Of a stretch of 64,000 bases of DNA, positions 24,348 to 35,039 are shown in pieces. The stretch is from Diphasiastrum complanatum (Eukaryota; Streptophyta; Lycopodiopsida; Lycopodiales; Lycopodiaceae). Under the pieces are notes generated by a model. That model did not search any database and was not told the DNA's origin. It saw only the letters and a program-made list of their open reading frames with translations. A program made the translations under genes and the position numbers. Position 1 is the first letter of the stretch. Every line of letters starts with the position of its first letter. The stretch covers positions 4,308,056-4,372,055 of the forward strand of contig CM055093.1 of the NCBI GenBank assembly GCA_029204225.1, given 5' to 3'.

Positions 24348-25411
24348 TAGTATCTTCATCTGAATCACTTCGAAGAGTGACTTCTTTACAGTAACGAGCT
24401 GAAAATCTAATAAAAGAGCTTTTAACATAAAGATTTTGAACGACAATTAATGTCTTTGCCGTGAAAGTACCAAATTGCCAAAATGAATATGTAGAGAAGT
24501 GCTTGTAGTGAAATGACTTTCTTCTGTCTTGTAGATTGTGTCGAATTTCCGCAAAATAATCTACAAGATTTCGCTCCCAATCCACATAAAGGCTAAATAG
24601 TTCTGGATAAGCCATATTTATATTGATCAGCAACCCGGCATCGTCAAATTCACCTAGATTTGCAACAGCTTGTGGTTTGTACACCTAAAACTGTGACTTT
24701 TGCTTCCAAAAATGTCGCTTATTGTTCTCGTTCCGTAAAAATTAAAACTCTTTGATTCGCATCTAGAACATACATAGTCGAAGAGCCTATGTATAACTCT
24801 GTTGATGCGAAAGGCACGACCAAGAACTTACCCTGGATTATGCCCCAACAGAGACGTCCTTTCTGTTCGATAGAAAGTTGGGCCCATAACTAGAGAAAGT
24901 CGTCCTTCTCCCAAGGTCGCTTCCATTTGTCGAAGGCAATGCCTACTGTGCTTGGTAGCATCATGTAATCCACACGCCATTGCAATTCAACATTAAATAC
25001 ATGTGGACACCATTTCCAGAAGCGTTCAGCAAATGCACGAAATCTGTCAGCACATACCTTCAACTGATTACGCCGTATTTGCTTTGGTTGTGTGGATACA
25101 ATTGCCAAGTCCTGAGTTTGCAACTCAGTAGCCAGCTTCTGCTCTTCCAATTGTTGCTTAAGGTTCGCCAACTCTTGCTCAAGCTTGCTGAGATTCGCGA
25201 CAACCTCCAAATACTCAGGATGGTCTGAGGCTCCGAAATAGGATGGTACAGCTTGAAGTTGTTGTGTGAGGTCATCAATGCAAAGCAGTTCTTGAAGATA
25301 TTCATCATGTGAATCGGGCCCGCTGCAAGATGGGGTGGCTTCACTCGAGAGCTCTTGCAGCTCAGCCAACTCTTCCTCGACAAGTGCCTTCGCATCCTCA
25401 AGCGGTTGCAA
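24348..25411 (-). pseudogene. Unrecognised gene fragment with a candidate intron, between two LTR copies
   Basis: The minus-strand frame from about 25411 begins with an acidic, leucine-rich segment suited to coiled coil (ELAELQELSSEATPS, LSKLEQELANLKQQLEEQKL). It continues with FRAFAERFWKWCPHVFN and FDKWKRPWEKDDFL, a TAG, then LWAQLSIEQKGRLCWGIIQG. There GGTAAGT suits a donor (intron 24685-24831, ending TTTTAG), after which YKPQAVANLGEFDDAG, LFSLYVDWERNLVDYFAEIR and TFTAKTLIVVQN follow. The reading phase across the intron does not match exactly. The last codons and stop overlap the LTR edge. Family unknown; one stop and the phase problem suggest a pseudogene. Confidence 0.5.
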
Positions 25412-25570
25412 GAACTCAACTCAAAAATTTTCGAGCATCTAGCCTTGGAGCTGGTTCAGCTTCGTGAGGTCTACTGTGACTGACCCTGCTTTGGTGCACA
25501 CAGAGAGAGAGAAGCTTTTGTTTTTATTCTTGTCATTTGCTCCTCCTGCAAATATTTCTGGAGGGTGGTA

Positions 25571-25936
25571 AGCATTAGATCTTGTGTATATATAGTGGCT
25601 CATTTGGCCATAATTGACATGGAAGCTAAATCTTGGTTTTGGTGCATTTTTTGAGTAATCTCTCCATTTGTTTTGCTATTTTATACATTGATTGGGTACT
25701 AAGCTTAGTGTACTCTATTCTCTGCTTGTAGTCCATACTCTGACAGGTGTTCACACGTGTGAAACTAGCAAGTAAAAGTTTTGATCATATTTGATTGTTC
25801 TTGTTAGATTTGTTGATGTAGATTTGATCTAATGCTATCTAATATTGTGTAGATTGGTAGATCAATCTAATCGAACACCCAATCACACTTGTGGATCTGA
25901 TTTGGATCCATTCTTGGTCCTTTTTGCTGTACTTTC
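25571..25936 (+). repeat. Second, partial copy of the 23.5-kb LTR
   Basis: It matches the last 375 bp of 23505-24347, starting AGCATTAGATCTTGTG and ending TGTACTTTCACA. It has an exact TTCACACGTGTGAA at 25750-25763. The first 470 bp of the LTR are missing. Confidence 0.8.
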
Positions 25937-26221
25937 ACAATTATGCATGTGTAGTACATCAAGTTTCTACTAGCCCAAATTTGGCCATTTCATGATCTAA
26001 ATCTACATGCATGTTGTAAATCTTCATCAACCCCAAAAGTCAAGATAGATGGCTTTTTGATTTTCAACAAATATTTGATCAACAAAAAATTGTTATCGAC
26101 AAGAGTAGTATATATGGAAAGATTATTCCTACTTTAAGGTGGCCCAAGTTTTTCAACTACTGCCAAAGGAATCAGGGAGCAAACAATTACATGGTCTTCA
26201 TTTTTTAGGGCAAAAATGCTT

Positions 26222-26757
26222 AAGTAGGGGGAGTGTCATGTACTGCATGTAATTAGTCCATGAGAGTAAATATGGCCATGGAGCTAAATTAGAAGAGAAT
26301 TAGTCAATAGGACAATTAATAAAGTGGCTTGAACAATTTTTAAATAATGAGACTGTAGTAATGGTTGTAAGGTTCAGTTTAGCCAAATAAGGTCCTAAAG
26401 TCATAGTAGAAATAGGACCATTATAAATAGCCGAGGTCATGTTAAATTTGGAGGATATTCTACTTTTTTTCTAATTTGAATTATATGTGTCTTTGAAGCT
26501 TCTCTTGGAGAGCTTTCTTGATGTGTTTTGTAATTCATGTGTCTAAATCACATAAGAACTTTGATCAGGCCCAATATTTTGAATGCTTAGTAATAATAAA
26601 GAATGATATCTTACTTTGCCTAATTTGGTGAAGACTTGTAAATTTTATCTATTTTCTTGATTTTTTGACTTGTTTCTTGATTTCTTTTTTTCCATGCTAA
26701 TTTGATATTCAAGAAAGGATCAGATGTTTGAATGCTGAGATTGGCACATGACACATA
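26222..26757 (+). repeat. Polypurine tract and LTR-like segment TGTCATGTACTGC (right edge approximate)
   Basis: AAGTAGGGGGAG at 26222-26233 is followed by TGTCATG. The region holds CATTATAAATAGCC (about 26412) as a TATA candidate about 180 bp in, as in copia LTRs. No partner copy or primer site was seen. The 285 bp before it (25937-26221) shows no gene. Confidence 0.5.
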
Positions 26758-27400
26758 TGAGAAATTTCAAAAAGTTCAGTCTAGTTTAGTCATATTTTGG
26801 TAAATTGTCAATTGAGGCCAAAACTTATTTAGACTTAGAGATAAACTTTTTGAAGTTATGTTCATTTAAAATACATTCAATAAACACTTTTTGACGGTGT
26901 GGGAAAGTTGGTAGTTGAGTTTGAGAGAGATTCAAATTTGAACTTTAGGTACATTGAATCTAGACCAAAAATACTAGGGTTTAAATTTGGGAGGGAAAGC
27001 CAAGAATAGGGTTTGGACCTGTTATAAAAGGAGGAAACTCTTGGAGAGACACATCTTCTCTCTTCTCTCTCTTATTTCATCATTATACATGGTTCTCTTT
27101 GGGTTCTACTACTCATTGGTGCACTCTCTTGATGATATCTTGTAATCTTGTGTGTAGAATGCTCATATTTTGCTATTTCTAATTCCACACGTGTGAAATA
27201 AAGTAGGGTACTGTAATTGTATGGACAACAATCATATTTTATGTTTTGGTTCATGTTTGATCAATATCTCTTAGAGTTTTCATCTCATTTTATATGTAGA
27301 TGCTGATTTTTCTACATTGGTAGGATTGTTGGTTTGCTCCTTATTGTAACCAAAGATCAGAGACATGGATTGGATCTTGAATGATCTGAAATCCTTCACA
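26758..27400 (+). repeat. Complete 5' LTR of the B' family
   Basis: On the plus strand it parallels the reverse complements of 20225-20832 and 40222-40743. It has TTATAAAAGG at 27022, CTTCTCTCTTCTCTC after it, ACACGTGTGAAATA at 27188 and the terminus CCTTCACA at 27400, directly followed by a primer site. The left end TGAGAAATTTC is inferred. Confidence 0.75.
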
Positions 27401-27412
27401 TGGTATCAGAGC
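27401..27412 (+). other. Primer binding site TGGTATCAGAGC
   Basis: Exact copy of the iMet-tRNA primer site used by plant copia elements, abutting the LTR end. It is followed by ATGAATGGATCAG at 27429, probably the old gag start, which decays within 100 bp. Confidence 0.9.
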
Positions 27413-28230
27413 TCTTGTGGTTCAGGTTATGAATGGATCAGCCATCTTTAGCAAGGATTTGGAGGAGTTACCAATGCTAGAGCATGCTAGATTGATTTCC
27501 ACTCAAAAATTAGCATTTTTGCATATGTAGAATTGATCTTTTGTAGGTCAAAACTCAATATAGGGCTATATACTTGATTAATTCCAATTTCACACTTTGT
27601 TTACTAGAATTAGCCGAATTTTGGTGCATTAGGACGGTCTCATTGGAGGCTACAAGATGATATATCAAGTTTTTATAAATTGCATGTAGAATTTGAGGTA
27701 TTCAATTTTTTGTGATTTTGTCAAAACCTTTGATGGGGCAAGGGAGATAGAAGAACATGAATGGAGAAGAGAGCAGGAATATTGCGGAACAGCTCTCCCG
27801 TTCTAATCATCTGCTAGATGCAAAAACAGTCTAATAGATAGCTTATGCTAAATGTAATCACAGCTGTAAGTGTTCTAATTTTCCAACATGATCTTAAAAA
27901 TTAAATCATACTCTCAAAAATGAAAGTACAGTCCACTGAAGGGATTAGAAATGGTTTGTGTGTGGTTTTACTGAAAATGAGATTCAATTTGAAGTACGGT
28001 TTCGAAATAAATGGAAGAGCAATATATTATCGCGAGTTCCTCAAGCGTCAAAGACAGCCATTGTCTGATCAGAAACTGAATCATAGACGTCCGTGTTCTG
28101 ATCAGAGTGAGTAAACAAGCGCGATCAAACAACGATAGAATGCATTCAATCACAACAGACACTCATCTACGTTATACACAGATAGAAAAACTGCTGCTGC
28201 TATATTACACTGAAGCACAATACAAATAGC
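27413..28230. repeat. Decayed copia leader, then an inverted LTR remnant
   Basis: 27413-27770 is gag-leader-like and stop-rich. From about 27910 to 28230 the minus strand resembles 46200-46510. Shared words include CTGATCAG, GCTTTCTTTGACGCTTGAG-like sequence and CCACCGAAG/CTTCGGTGG variants. This is an LTR remnant of the 46-kb family in opposite orientation. Confidence 0.5.
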
Positions 28231-28564
28231 AATTTTGACAGATCACTCTTATTAGTGTGCAGTAGAGAAGTGTCGTTAGATAGAATAAATGCATCATCTA
28301 TGTGCATGTCACTGTTGGATACGCGACACGTGTCGGCTAGTCACTCCATCACACGAGTCGATCTAAGATACGTCTGTACCTTTAGCGCGTGTGCACACAC
28401 ATGTGAAGGATTTATGGACATTGTCGAACCAAATAGATTTGTGACACGTGTGTGGTTTAGAATCAGACACATAGATCCACACGTGTGGAGCAATCATTAA
28501 TTAGACGAATAGATCAAAAAATGGCATGTGGCAATTTTGTATTTAATGCATAAAAAATCCATCC

Positions 28565-28573
28565 CTATATAAG
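28565..28573 (+). promoter_or_regulatory. TATA box upstream of the H3-like gene
   Basis: CTATATAAG in CCCTATATAAGTAGAG, about 243 bp before ATG 28816. A CT-rich stretch with TCTCTCTCTGTCACTG follows around 28626-28640, plausible as transcribed leader. ACACGTG-type words lie further upstream at 28328, 28443 and 28478. Confidence 0.5.
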
Positions 28574-28815
28574 TAGAGACCACAATTGAAAAATATTTCG
28601 TTATCTCAAACTCATATACTGTTACTCTCTCTCTGTCACTGAAATCCAATATCGGAGTCGCGCGAAGGTCTGGTTTGCTTTTCAGTGATTTAGTCCTTGC
28701 TCGCGCCCCTACGATATTGCAGACTTTTTGTCGATTGGATATCGGAGCCACGTGACATACTCTATATGTAGATTTCAACTACACTCTACTCACACATCTA
28801 CGATATTGGCCATAT

Positions 28816-29299
28816 ATGGCAAGGACTAAACAGACCGCGTGTCTACAATATGTTGTCCCTATTGTTGCTCAACCTATATCATTCGTTCATCCTATTACTG
28901 CTCAACCTCGTGCTAGGGGGGGCGGAAAGAAAACCTAAACCATGGCTCAAAGATATTAGGAGGTTACAGAAGTCCACCAACTTGCTGATACCAAAAGCTC
29001 ACTTCAACAGGATAGTGAGAGATGGGATGAGGTCTTTGTCCATGGATGTGAGATGGTGCATGAAGGCCATAGAAGCTTTGCATACAGCTTATGAAGGTTA
29101 TCAGATTAGGTTTTTTGAGGATATTGTGCTTACTGCTGCACATGCAAAGCGGGTGACTATCATGCCAAAGATATGGAGCTTGTGTTCAGACTGAGGAATC
29201 AGTACAAGCAGGTGTTCAAGACACCTCCACCTCCCCGACATGCTCCCAGGATTAGACCCCCTTACCAAAGAAAAGAAAGCAATCAAGGCCAGTGAAGTC
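28816..29299 (+). pseudogene. Histone H3-fold gene with CENH3-like features, two single-base frame breaks
   Basis: ATG 28816 begins MARTKQTA, the canonical H3 N-terminus. The tail then differs from H3 (PIVAQP and PITAQP repeats, RARGGG). After a run of seven G (28916-28922) the frame must shift by one. The fold continues IRRLQKSTNLLIPKAHFNRI, VRDGM, MDVRWCMKAIEALHTAYEGY, FFEDIVLTAAHAKRVTIMPK. I count about 41 identities in 82 positions to H3 without gaps. STNLLIP and RW in loop 1 are typical of plant CENH3, but loop 1 is not longer than in H3. A second one-base shift near 29165 gives DMELVFRLRNQYKQ and a basic, Pro-rich tail RHAPRIRPPYQRKE ending at TGA 29297. Both breaks sit at short homopolymers, so assembly error or real decay are possible. 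If expressed it would act in nucleosomes. Confidence 0.7.
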
Positions 29300-29703
29300 A
29301 GGAACCAGGGCCAACCAAGGCCAACCAAGGCCAATCAAATCAAGCCATTCCAAGACCAGCCAACTCATAATCAAGCTGGGTCATCTAGGGTGGAAGCTAA
29401 TAAATCTCCTTCTCTGTCTAAAAAAAGATTAGTACTATCAAATGACACCAAGCAGATGATGGACCAGGCCCAATTAATTGTTGATACACTAAAAGTTGAA
29501 GAGGGACTTCCTGTCACTCCTGGTCTAGATTTTTTACTAGATTACTCTTCGGATAGTGACGAATCTTTGGATGTGCCCAGACACACCACAGATGATCTGG
29601 ATAGATTCATTACAAAATCAATTGTTTTTTTTCTTGAAAGCCCTTCCCAATCAATAGGAACTGTATATAAAAATTTAGTTGTTCAATATCCAATCGATTC
29701 CAA
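29240..29703 (+). other. Open frame between the H3 fold and the protease-like exons, unrecognised
   Basis: It lies in the same frame as the histone fold before its second break. Readable parts are KKRLVLSNDTKQMMDQAQL, the acidic Ser patch LLDYSSDSDESLDVP and DDLDRFITKSIVFFLESP. In another frame the first 100 bp encodes PLPKKRKQSRPVKS, which looks like a nuclear localisation signal. It may be a linker of one larger gene or the 5' exon of the protease gene. The splice from its end (GTAGAC at 29701) to the next exon does not keep phase. Confidence 0.35.
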
Positions 29704-29838
29704 GTAGACATTTTTTTATTCTGAACGATATATAATTTTTGACGAATACATAGCTAAGAAAATAGATACATTAGGTGGTCACTTTATATTTAATATATAT
29801 TTGGCCTCATATGTGAATTATTTTTTGTTATCTGTAAG

Positions 29839-30524
29839 GAACTTATGAATAAGTCTTCAGACCTCACAGAGCCAATTGTGGAAGCTGGACTCAATTATTG
29901 GGTTCAATTGTACAAAAGTGATAGTGTTCTTGGCGTTTTTGTTCCTACTCAATTTTTTTGTCACTTGCTCAAGGACGAGCAATCAGCTTCATCATGTTTA
30001 CGACCCATGCCAGGCGATACCAAAATTTTTGTTGTACCATATTGTCAAAAGTATGTACTATTTTATTTGGAATGTATGTATGATGTTTTGTTGTCTATGT
30101 TTGCATTGTTTTCATTTTATAATCGTTGACTATTTGGTTGTTTGTTGGTCTATACATATTATATCACTAAGAGTGGATAAAACTGGTTTGTGTAATCCAA
30201 TGGTGTTGAGAATGAACTCTTTGAGATCAACACACCTCAATGTTGACATTGAGATGTACAAAAGCATGATTAAATATTTTCCAACGAAGGCCCTATGTGT
30301 AACAATGCACATAGAGATAATAGATGCACAGGTCAATAATTTTTCAATTGCTTTTTTTGTGATGCAAACTGCAATATAAAAAAAATAAAACTAACATTAT
30401 CAATTTTGGTTCTCAGTCCTCTCAGCAAGTTGACACATTCAGTTGTGGTTGGTATGCCATAAAAAATGGAAAGTGTTTTATGGAGTGGTACATTAGCCAA
30501 GGTGAAAATGTCGATATATGCTAG
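29839..30524 (+). pseudogene. Ulp1/C48-type cysteine protease remnant, three exon-like blocks
   Basis: Block 1 (29839-30050) reads LTEPIVEAGLNYWVQLYKSD, VFVPTQFFCHLLKDEQ, GDTKIFVVPYCQ, like the start of the SUMO-protease fold. GTATGT follows. Block 2 (30172-30331) joins in phase and reads VDKTGLCNPMVLRMNSLRST, in the place of the catalytic Asp/Asn segment. Donor CAG/GTCAAT leads to acceptor TTCTCAG and block 3 (30417-30524), QQVDTFSCGWYAIKNGKCF, with the oxyanion Gln and catalytic Cys in the C48 pattern, then TAG. The segment that should carry the catalytic His-Trp is not readable between blocks 1 and 2, so it is probably inactive. Such domains also occur in plant MULE transposons, so a mobile origin is possible. 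Confidence 0.55.
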
Positions 30525-31057
30525 GTAATTTGAGTTTGGATGTACACTGATTTTATTTATATGATTTTTTATTTTTGTGTATTCAACTAGCTTATTTATT
30601 GTTGATGATTTTCAGTTCACCCACTTGAAAAAGTTGCTGGAAAAGAAATTTATATAGAGAAATAAATAGACGGTCTTATTGAAAGGCCAATATAGTTATA
30701 TTGGATATAAATATGTACTTCAAAAATTTACATTCAATGTATACAAATGATGACCCTTTCGAGTCCTTTGATATTCAATTGTTGCTATTTCCGTCTTTTG
30801 ATATTCGATTGTTGCGATATCCATCTTTAGAGAGATGTAATTGTATATTGTACATCTTCCATTACACTTTCCTTGAACCTGCACATAAAAATAATGGAAT
30901 TACACTTTTCAATAAACAACACGGGCTAATCTAAAAGGAGCCAAAATAACAATCTAAAATTTAACAAGGAAAGTTAAGCTCACCAATATTGTAGATTTCT
31001 TGATCCATCAAGCTTTATTCTGTTTCAACAATTTCTATGCTTGACATTAAATCTCTG
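30525..31057. other. A+T-rich DNA left of the intact copia element
   Basis: A possible acceptor GATGATTTTCAG at about 30605-30616 precedes a short frame THLKKLLEKKFI, which could be a last exon of the protease-like gene. Otherwise no gene is seen. Confidence 0.35.
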
Positions 31058-31062
31058 CATGG

Positions 31063-31837
31063 TGACAAAATTTCCAGAATTCACACGTGTGGGGAATGTC
31101 TACAAGAGTGACTGATCTTAATTAAGCTTTGTGATTGGCACTATAACCTGATTCTAGATTGATCAACAAAATCTAGTTAAGAGAAAATGGCTAATCCACA
31201 ATCTAGCATGCTAATCAACAGAATATAATAGCAATGATCAAAGAATGAAAAAATACAAGATTTCAATGTATGAGCATTAGCCTCAACACGAGTTAGAGAG
31301 AGAGAGAGAGCTAGAGAGATAACAAGCAATATTTGTTTAGATTCAAAATGACATGAGATAGCTACAAAACTTTGGTTCTTCGTTATCAATTGTGTGGAGA
31401 GCTACACATATTTATGGAAATTGAGGTAGCTCGAGGTAGAACCATATCTAAAGTGACATCTAGAGTCTATGTGACATTTGTCACTTGTCATGCATGAAAT
31501 TCTACCAGCTTTTTACAAGTGTACTAGTTCTAACTAGAAATGTCCAAATCATCATGCATGTGTCCAATAAACTTTGTGCATGCCTTGCATGTCACTATGG
31601 ATCACTTACAATTAATGCATGTGAGTTGCCACGAGTTTCTACAAGCGTAATCATGCTAATTCTATGTCTACAAACTATATGCAAGTTGCACTTATCAAAC
31701 TAGACAATACATAACCATGTAGCTCGAGTTCTATGTAGGCCAAACTTGGCATTTTGCATTAATGAGCTACATACTTGCATGGTACAACATTTGTAGCAAG
31801 CCAAGAAATCAATATGGATTGTTTTTCAATTTTAACA
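31063..31837 (-). repeat. 3' LTR of element E, 775 bp
   Basis: On the minus strand it starts TGTTAAAATTGAAAAACAAT and ends ...TTTTGTCA. It contains a short AG run and CACACGTGTG at 31082-31091 close to the U5 end. A CATAAATATGTG box near 31409 may serve as TATA. Confidence 0.93.
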
Positions 31838-31845
31838 CTCCTCCT
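31838..31845 (-). other. Polypurine tract of element E
   Basis: The minus strand AGGAGGAG abuts the LTR start. The same tract precedes the LTRs at 22075 and 23505. Confidence 0.85.
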
Positions 31846-31854
31846 AAAAATGAT

Positions 31855-33882
31855 CTATATTGATTTGAACATGGATCTTGCTATAACTCCAAGGTTGGCT
31901 CTATGCTTGTTGAAGGAACTTTTGCTCAAAGGTTTGGTGAGCATATCTGCAATGCAAGATGATGTGTCAATGTGCTCCAATTTGATTTCACCTCCAATGA
32001 GCTTCTCTCTCATGAAGTGATGTGCAACTTTGATATGTTTGCTCCTTGCATGGAATATTGGATTGTTGGCAAGGGCTTGAGCTGAAATGTTGTCACACAT
32101 GATCATAGGTATATTTTCTTCCATAATTATCTTTAGCTCCACTAGTAACGTCTCGATCCAAAGCACTTCCTTTGTTGTTGTAGTGAGCGCATTGTACTCA
32201 GTTTCACATGATGAGAGTGATACAGTATCTTGCTTTTTGGAAAGCCAAGATATCAAGTTTTCTCCAAGATATATGACATAAGCACTTGTAGATTTCCGAT
32301 CTGCTCTATCACTTGCAAAATCCGAGTCAAAATAACCAATAATAGAAAGATCTTCACTTTTATATAATAAACCAAAATCAAAAGTTGAAGATATATATCT
32401 AAGCACTCTCTTGGCCTTTTTCCAATGATAAATTGAAGGATTTTGCATAGCCTGGCTCAACTTATGAATACTAAAGCTTATGTCAGGTCTAGTTATTGTG
32501 AGCCAAATTAAGGAGCAAATAAAACTTTTAAAAAGAGTGATGTCCTCGAAGGATCTTTCATCACCTTTGTTAGAGTCCTTTACATTTTGCTCCATAGGTG
32601 TTTGTATACTCTTACAATTCAACATATTGAACTTTTTTAACATTGAAAGAGCAAACTTAGATTGACATATGAAAGCTTTATCTTTAAGAAAGTCAATCTC
32701 TAATCCTAGAATATAGTGTATTTTTCCAAGATCTTGCATCTTGAACTCTTTTCCAAGTGCAATGTTGGTTTCCTCAACTAACTTGATACAACTTCCTGTC
32801 AGAATGATATCATCAACATAAATAAGAAGGATGACAATATCTTTATCAAAAAACTTGACATATAAGGAAGGATCATAATTACTAAGATTAAATCCTAGTG
32901 ACTCAAGAAAGGTGTTAAGTTGAGAATACCATGACCTTGGGGCTTGCTTTAATCCATATAAACTTTTGAAGAGCAAGCAAACTTTTCCCTCATCATGGAT
33001 GAGCCCAATAGGTTGATCCACATAGATCTCTTCTTCTAGATAGCCATTTAGAAATGCATTAGAAACATCTAGTTGAAGAATTTGCCAATTGAAATAACAA
33101 GCAAGAGAAATTATGATTCTAATTGACACCATCTTTGCAACTAGGGCAAAGGTCTCCTCATAATCAAGTCCATATACTTGAGCAAATCCTTTTGCACAAA
33201 GCCTAGCCTTGTACTTGTTGATTGTGCCATCTTGATTATAATTGACTCGAAAAACCCATTTGCAACCAATGGTATGCTTGTTGGATGGAAGATCCACAAG
33301 TTTCCATGTATTATTGGCCATCAAAGCATCATATTCTTCCTTCATGTCAAGGTACCATTCCTTTGAGTTGAGAGCATCATATACATCCTTCGGCTCCTCA
33401 TGAGAAATAAAATAGGCACAATTAGTGGAGTTGATTTCCACTTGCTTTTCTCTATCTTCATAGGTAAGCCTTCTAGGCTCGGATCTTTCTCTTTGAGATC
33501 TCCTTGGTGAAAAAATTCGAGGTGACTCCTCCTCAAATCTCGGCCCCATCTCTCCATGATGATCTTCAAGGGTGATGATTGGAGTATCTTTGTGAAAATC
33601 TTTGAACTCGGCCTTCTCATGAATGTATTTTTGATCTTCATGGAATATCACATCTCTACTCTCAATTGTAGTTGAGGTAGAGGGAACATAGATCTTGTAA
33701 GCTTTCTTGTTGGATGCATATCCAACCATGATCCCTTTAACAGAATTAGGATCATCTCTTTTCCTTGTTTGCAAGGGCATATTAACAAAGCAAGTACAAC
33801 CAAAAATTCTAAGGTGATCTGCCTTAGGTTTTTTCTGAAACAAGAGCATTGTGAGGTAATCTATTTCACAAATAGTTTGCAC
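31855..33882 (-). CDS. Copia integrase C-end, reverse transcriptase and RNase H (element E)
   Basis: An uninterrupted frame of 675 codons. Residues 1-90 are the end of integrase (KADHLRIFGCTCFVNMP, KAYKIYVPSTSTTIESRDV). About 165-420 is RT: NTWKLVDLPSNKHTIGCKWV, KARLCAKGFAQVYGLDYEET, LDVSNAFLNGYLEEEIYVDQ, LYGLKQAPRSWYSQL and the catalytic IYVDDIILTG. About 500-650 is RNase H: FDSDFASDRADRKSTSAYV, SLSSCETEYNALT, MCDNISAQALANNPIFHARS. Catalytic residues are present. The end lies 17 bp from the LTR. The upstream join to the rest of pol is frameshifted, so a full polyprotein is not made from this copy. Confidence 0.93.
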   Translation of the reverse strand: MQTICEIDYLTMLLFQKKPKADHLRIFGCTCFVNMPLQTRKRDDPNSVKGIMVGYASNKKAYKIYVPSTSTTIESRDVIFHEDQKYIHEKAEFKDFHKDTPIITLEDHHGEMGPRFEEESPRIFSPRRSQRERSEPRRLTYEDREKQVEINSTNCAYFISHEEPKDVYDALNSKEWYLDMKEEYDALMANNTWKLVDLPSNKHTIGCKWVFRVNYNQDGTINKYKARLCAKGFAQVYGLDYEETFALVAKMVSIRIIISLACYFNWQILQLDVSNAFLNGYLEEEIYVDQPIGLIHDEGKVCLLFKSLYGLKQAPRSWYSQLNTFLESLGFNLSNYDPSLYVKFFDKDIVILLIYVDDIILTGSCIKLVEETNIALGKEFKMQDLGKIHYILGLEIDFLKDKAFICQSKFALSMLKKFNMLNCKSIQTPMEQNVKDSNKGDERSFEDITLFKSFICSLIWLTITRPDISFSIHKLSQAMQNPSIYHWKKAKRVLRYISSTFDFGLLYKSEDLSIIGYFDSDFASDRADRKSTSAYVIYLGENLISWLSKKQDTVSLSSCETEYNALTTTTKEVLWIETLLVELKIIMEENIPMIMCDNISAQALANNPIFHARSKHIKVAHHFMREKLIGGEIKLEHIDTSSCIADMLTKPLSKSSFNKHRANLGVIARSMFKSI

Positions 33883-33928
33883 AATTTATAACTTCACCCC
33901 AATATTCATTAGGCAAAGAAGCTGCTAC

Positions 33929-34267
33929 TCAAATTGCTTTAGCACATTCACATAAAGATCTATTTTTCCTCTCAACTACTCCATTTTGAGATGGAGAATA
34001 GGCACAAGAAAATTCCCTCTTTATTCCTTCACCTTCACAATAATTATGAAACTTGTTGGAGATATATTCACCTCCTCCATCACATGTTAAAGCTTTAACT
34101 TTGCAAGAAAATTGTTTTTCTACATAAGCTTTAAAGATAAGGAAGTGATAAAAAAACCATAGCCTTTGAAGAAAGTAGATACAACCAAGTGTATCTAGTA
34201 AAGTCATCAATAAAGGTGACAAAACATGTTGCACCACCAATACTTTTAGAAGAGGAAAAATGTACAT
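33929..34267 (-). pseudogene. Copia integrase core (element E), frameshifted
   Basis: It contains AYVEKQFSCKVKALTCDGGG, EYISNKFHNYCEGEGIKREF, YSPSQNGVVERKNRSLCECA. The catalytic Glu of VERKN is kept. The first Asp region is split by the frameshift near 34268, and the join to the following RT frame near 33890 is also shifted. Confidence 0.88.
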
Positions 34268-34268
34268 C

Positions 34269-35039
34269 TCAATGTATGAGTTCCAATGGATAAGTAGTCT
34301 TTATAAAAGACTTCTGATATGGCTTTTTGTGTGACTTTGCAATGGCACAAGCCTCACAAGGCTTGAAATCTTTAGAAAGAGATTTTGGAAGACCAATAGC
34401 CTTCTCCTTCTTAACCATAGAAGACATAGATGTAAAGTTAGGATGTCCCAACCTTCTATGCCACAGCTCCTCCTTAGATAACAAAACAACTTCACAAAGG
34501 TTTGCATTCTCATAAGAATTCAACTTAAAAATTCCACCACATTTAGTTCCATCAGCAATGATCTCATCTTTTCTCTTGATAAAAAAAGTATTAAAGTTGA
34601 ACTTTAAATCACAACCATTATCAAGCAACTTTCCCACACTAATTAAGTTCTTTGTAAGTTTTGGAATGAAAAGAACATTAGAAAGTGCAAGAACTTTTGA
34701 AGAAGCAAGTTTCAATGGAATGTTGCCAATTCCGTCTATTGGACACTCATGATCATTCGCTATGTAAATAGATCTCTTGAGTCCTTTGAAAGGTAAGATT
34801 GAGTCAAATGACTCCTTTGAACAACACATATGTGAAGAGGCTCCACTGTCTATGTACCAAGCTCCATCTTTCTTGAAAGGTGATGAAGAAAAACTGGACA
34901 CCATAAGTGATCCTTCTCCATCACTTGCAACAGAATCTTCTTCAATCTCTTTGGAGAGATTAGCTTGCTTGAGTTGATTATTCTTCTTAAAGTAATTAGA
35001 GGCATAGTGCCCCTTTTTGCCACATAAGAAGCACTTCAC
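34269..35039 (-). pseudogene. Copia zinc knuckle, protease and GAG-pre-integrase (element E)
   Basis: The frame starts at KCFLCGKKGHYASNY. The CCHC knuckle has Tyr in the last position. The protease active site WYIDSGASSHMCC is intact. Then come LSNVLFIPKLTKNLISVGKL, LWHRRLGHPNFTSMSSM and CEACAIAKSHKKPY. The integrase zinc-binding HHCC is recognisable. Open over 256 codons but out of frame with its neighbours. Confidence 0.92.
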
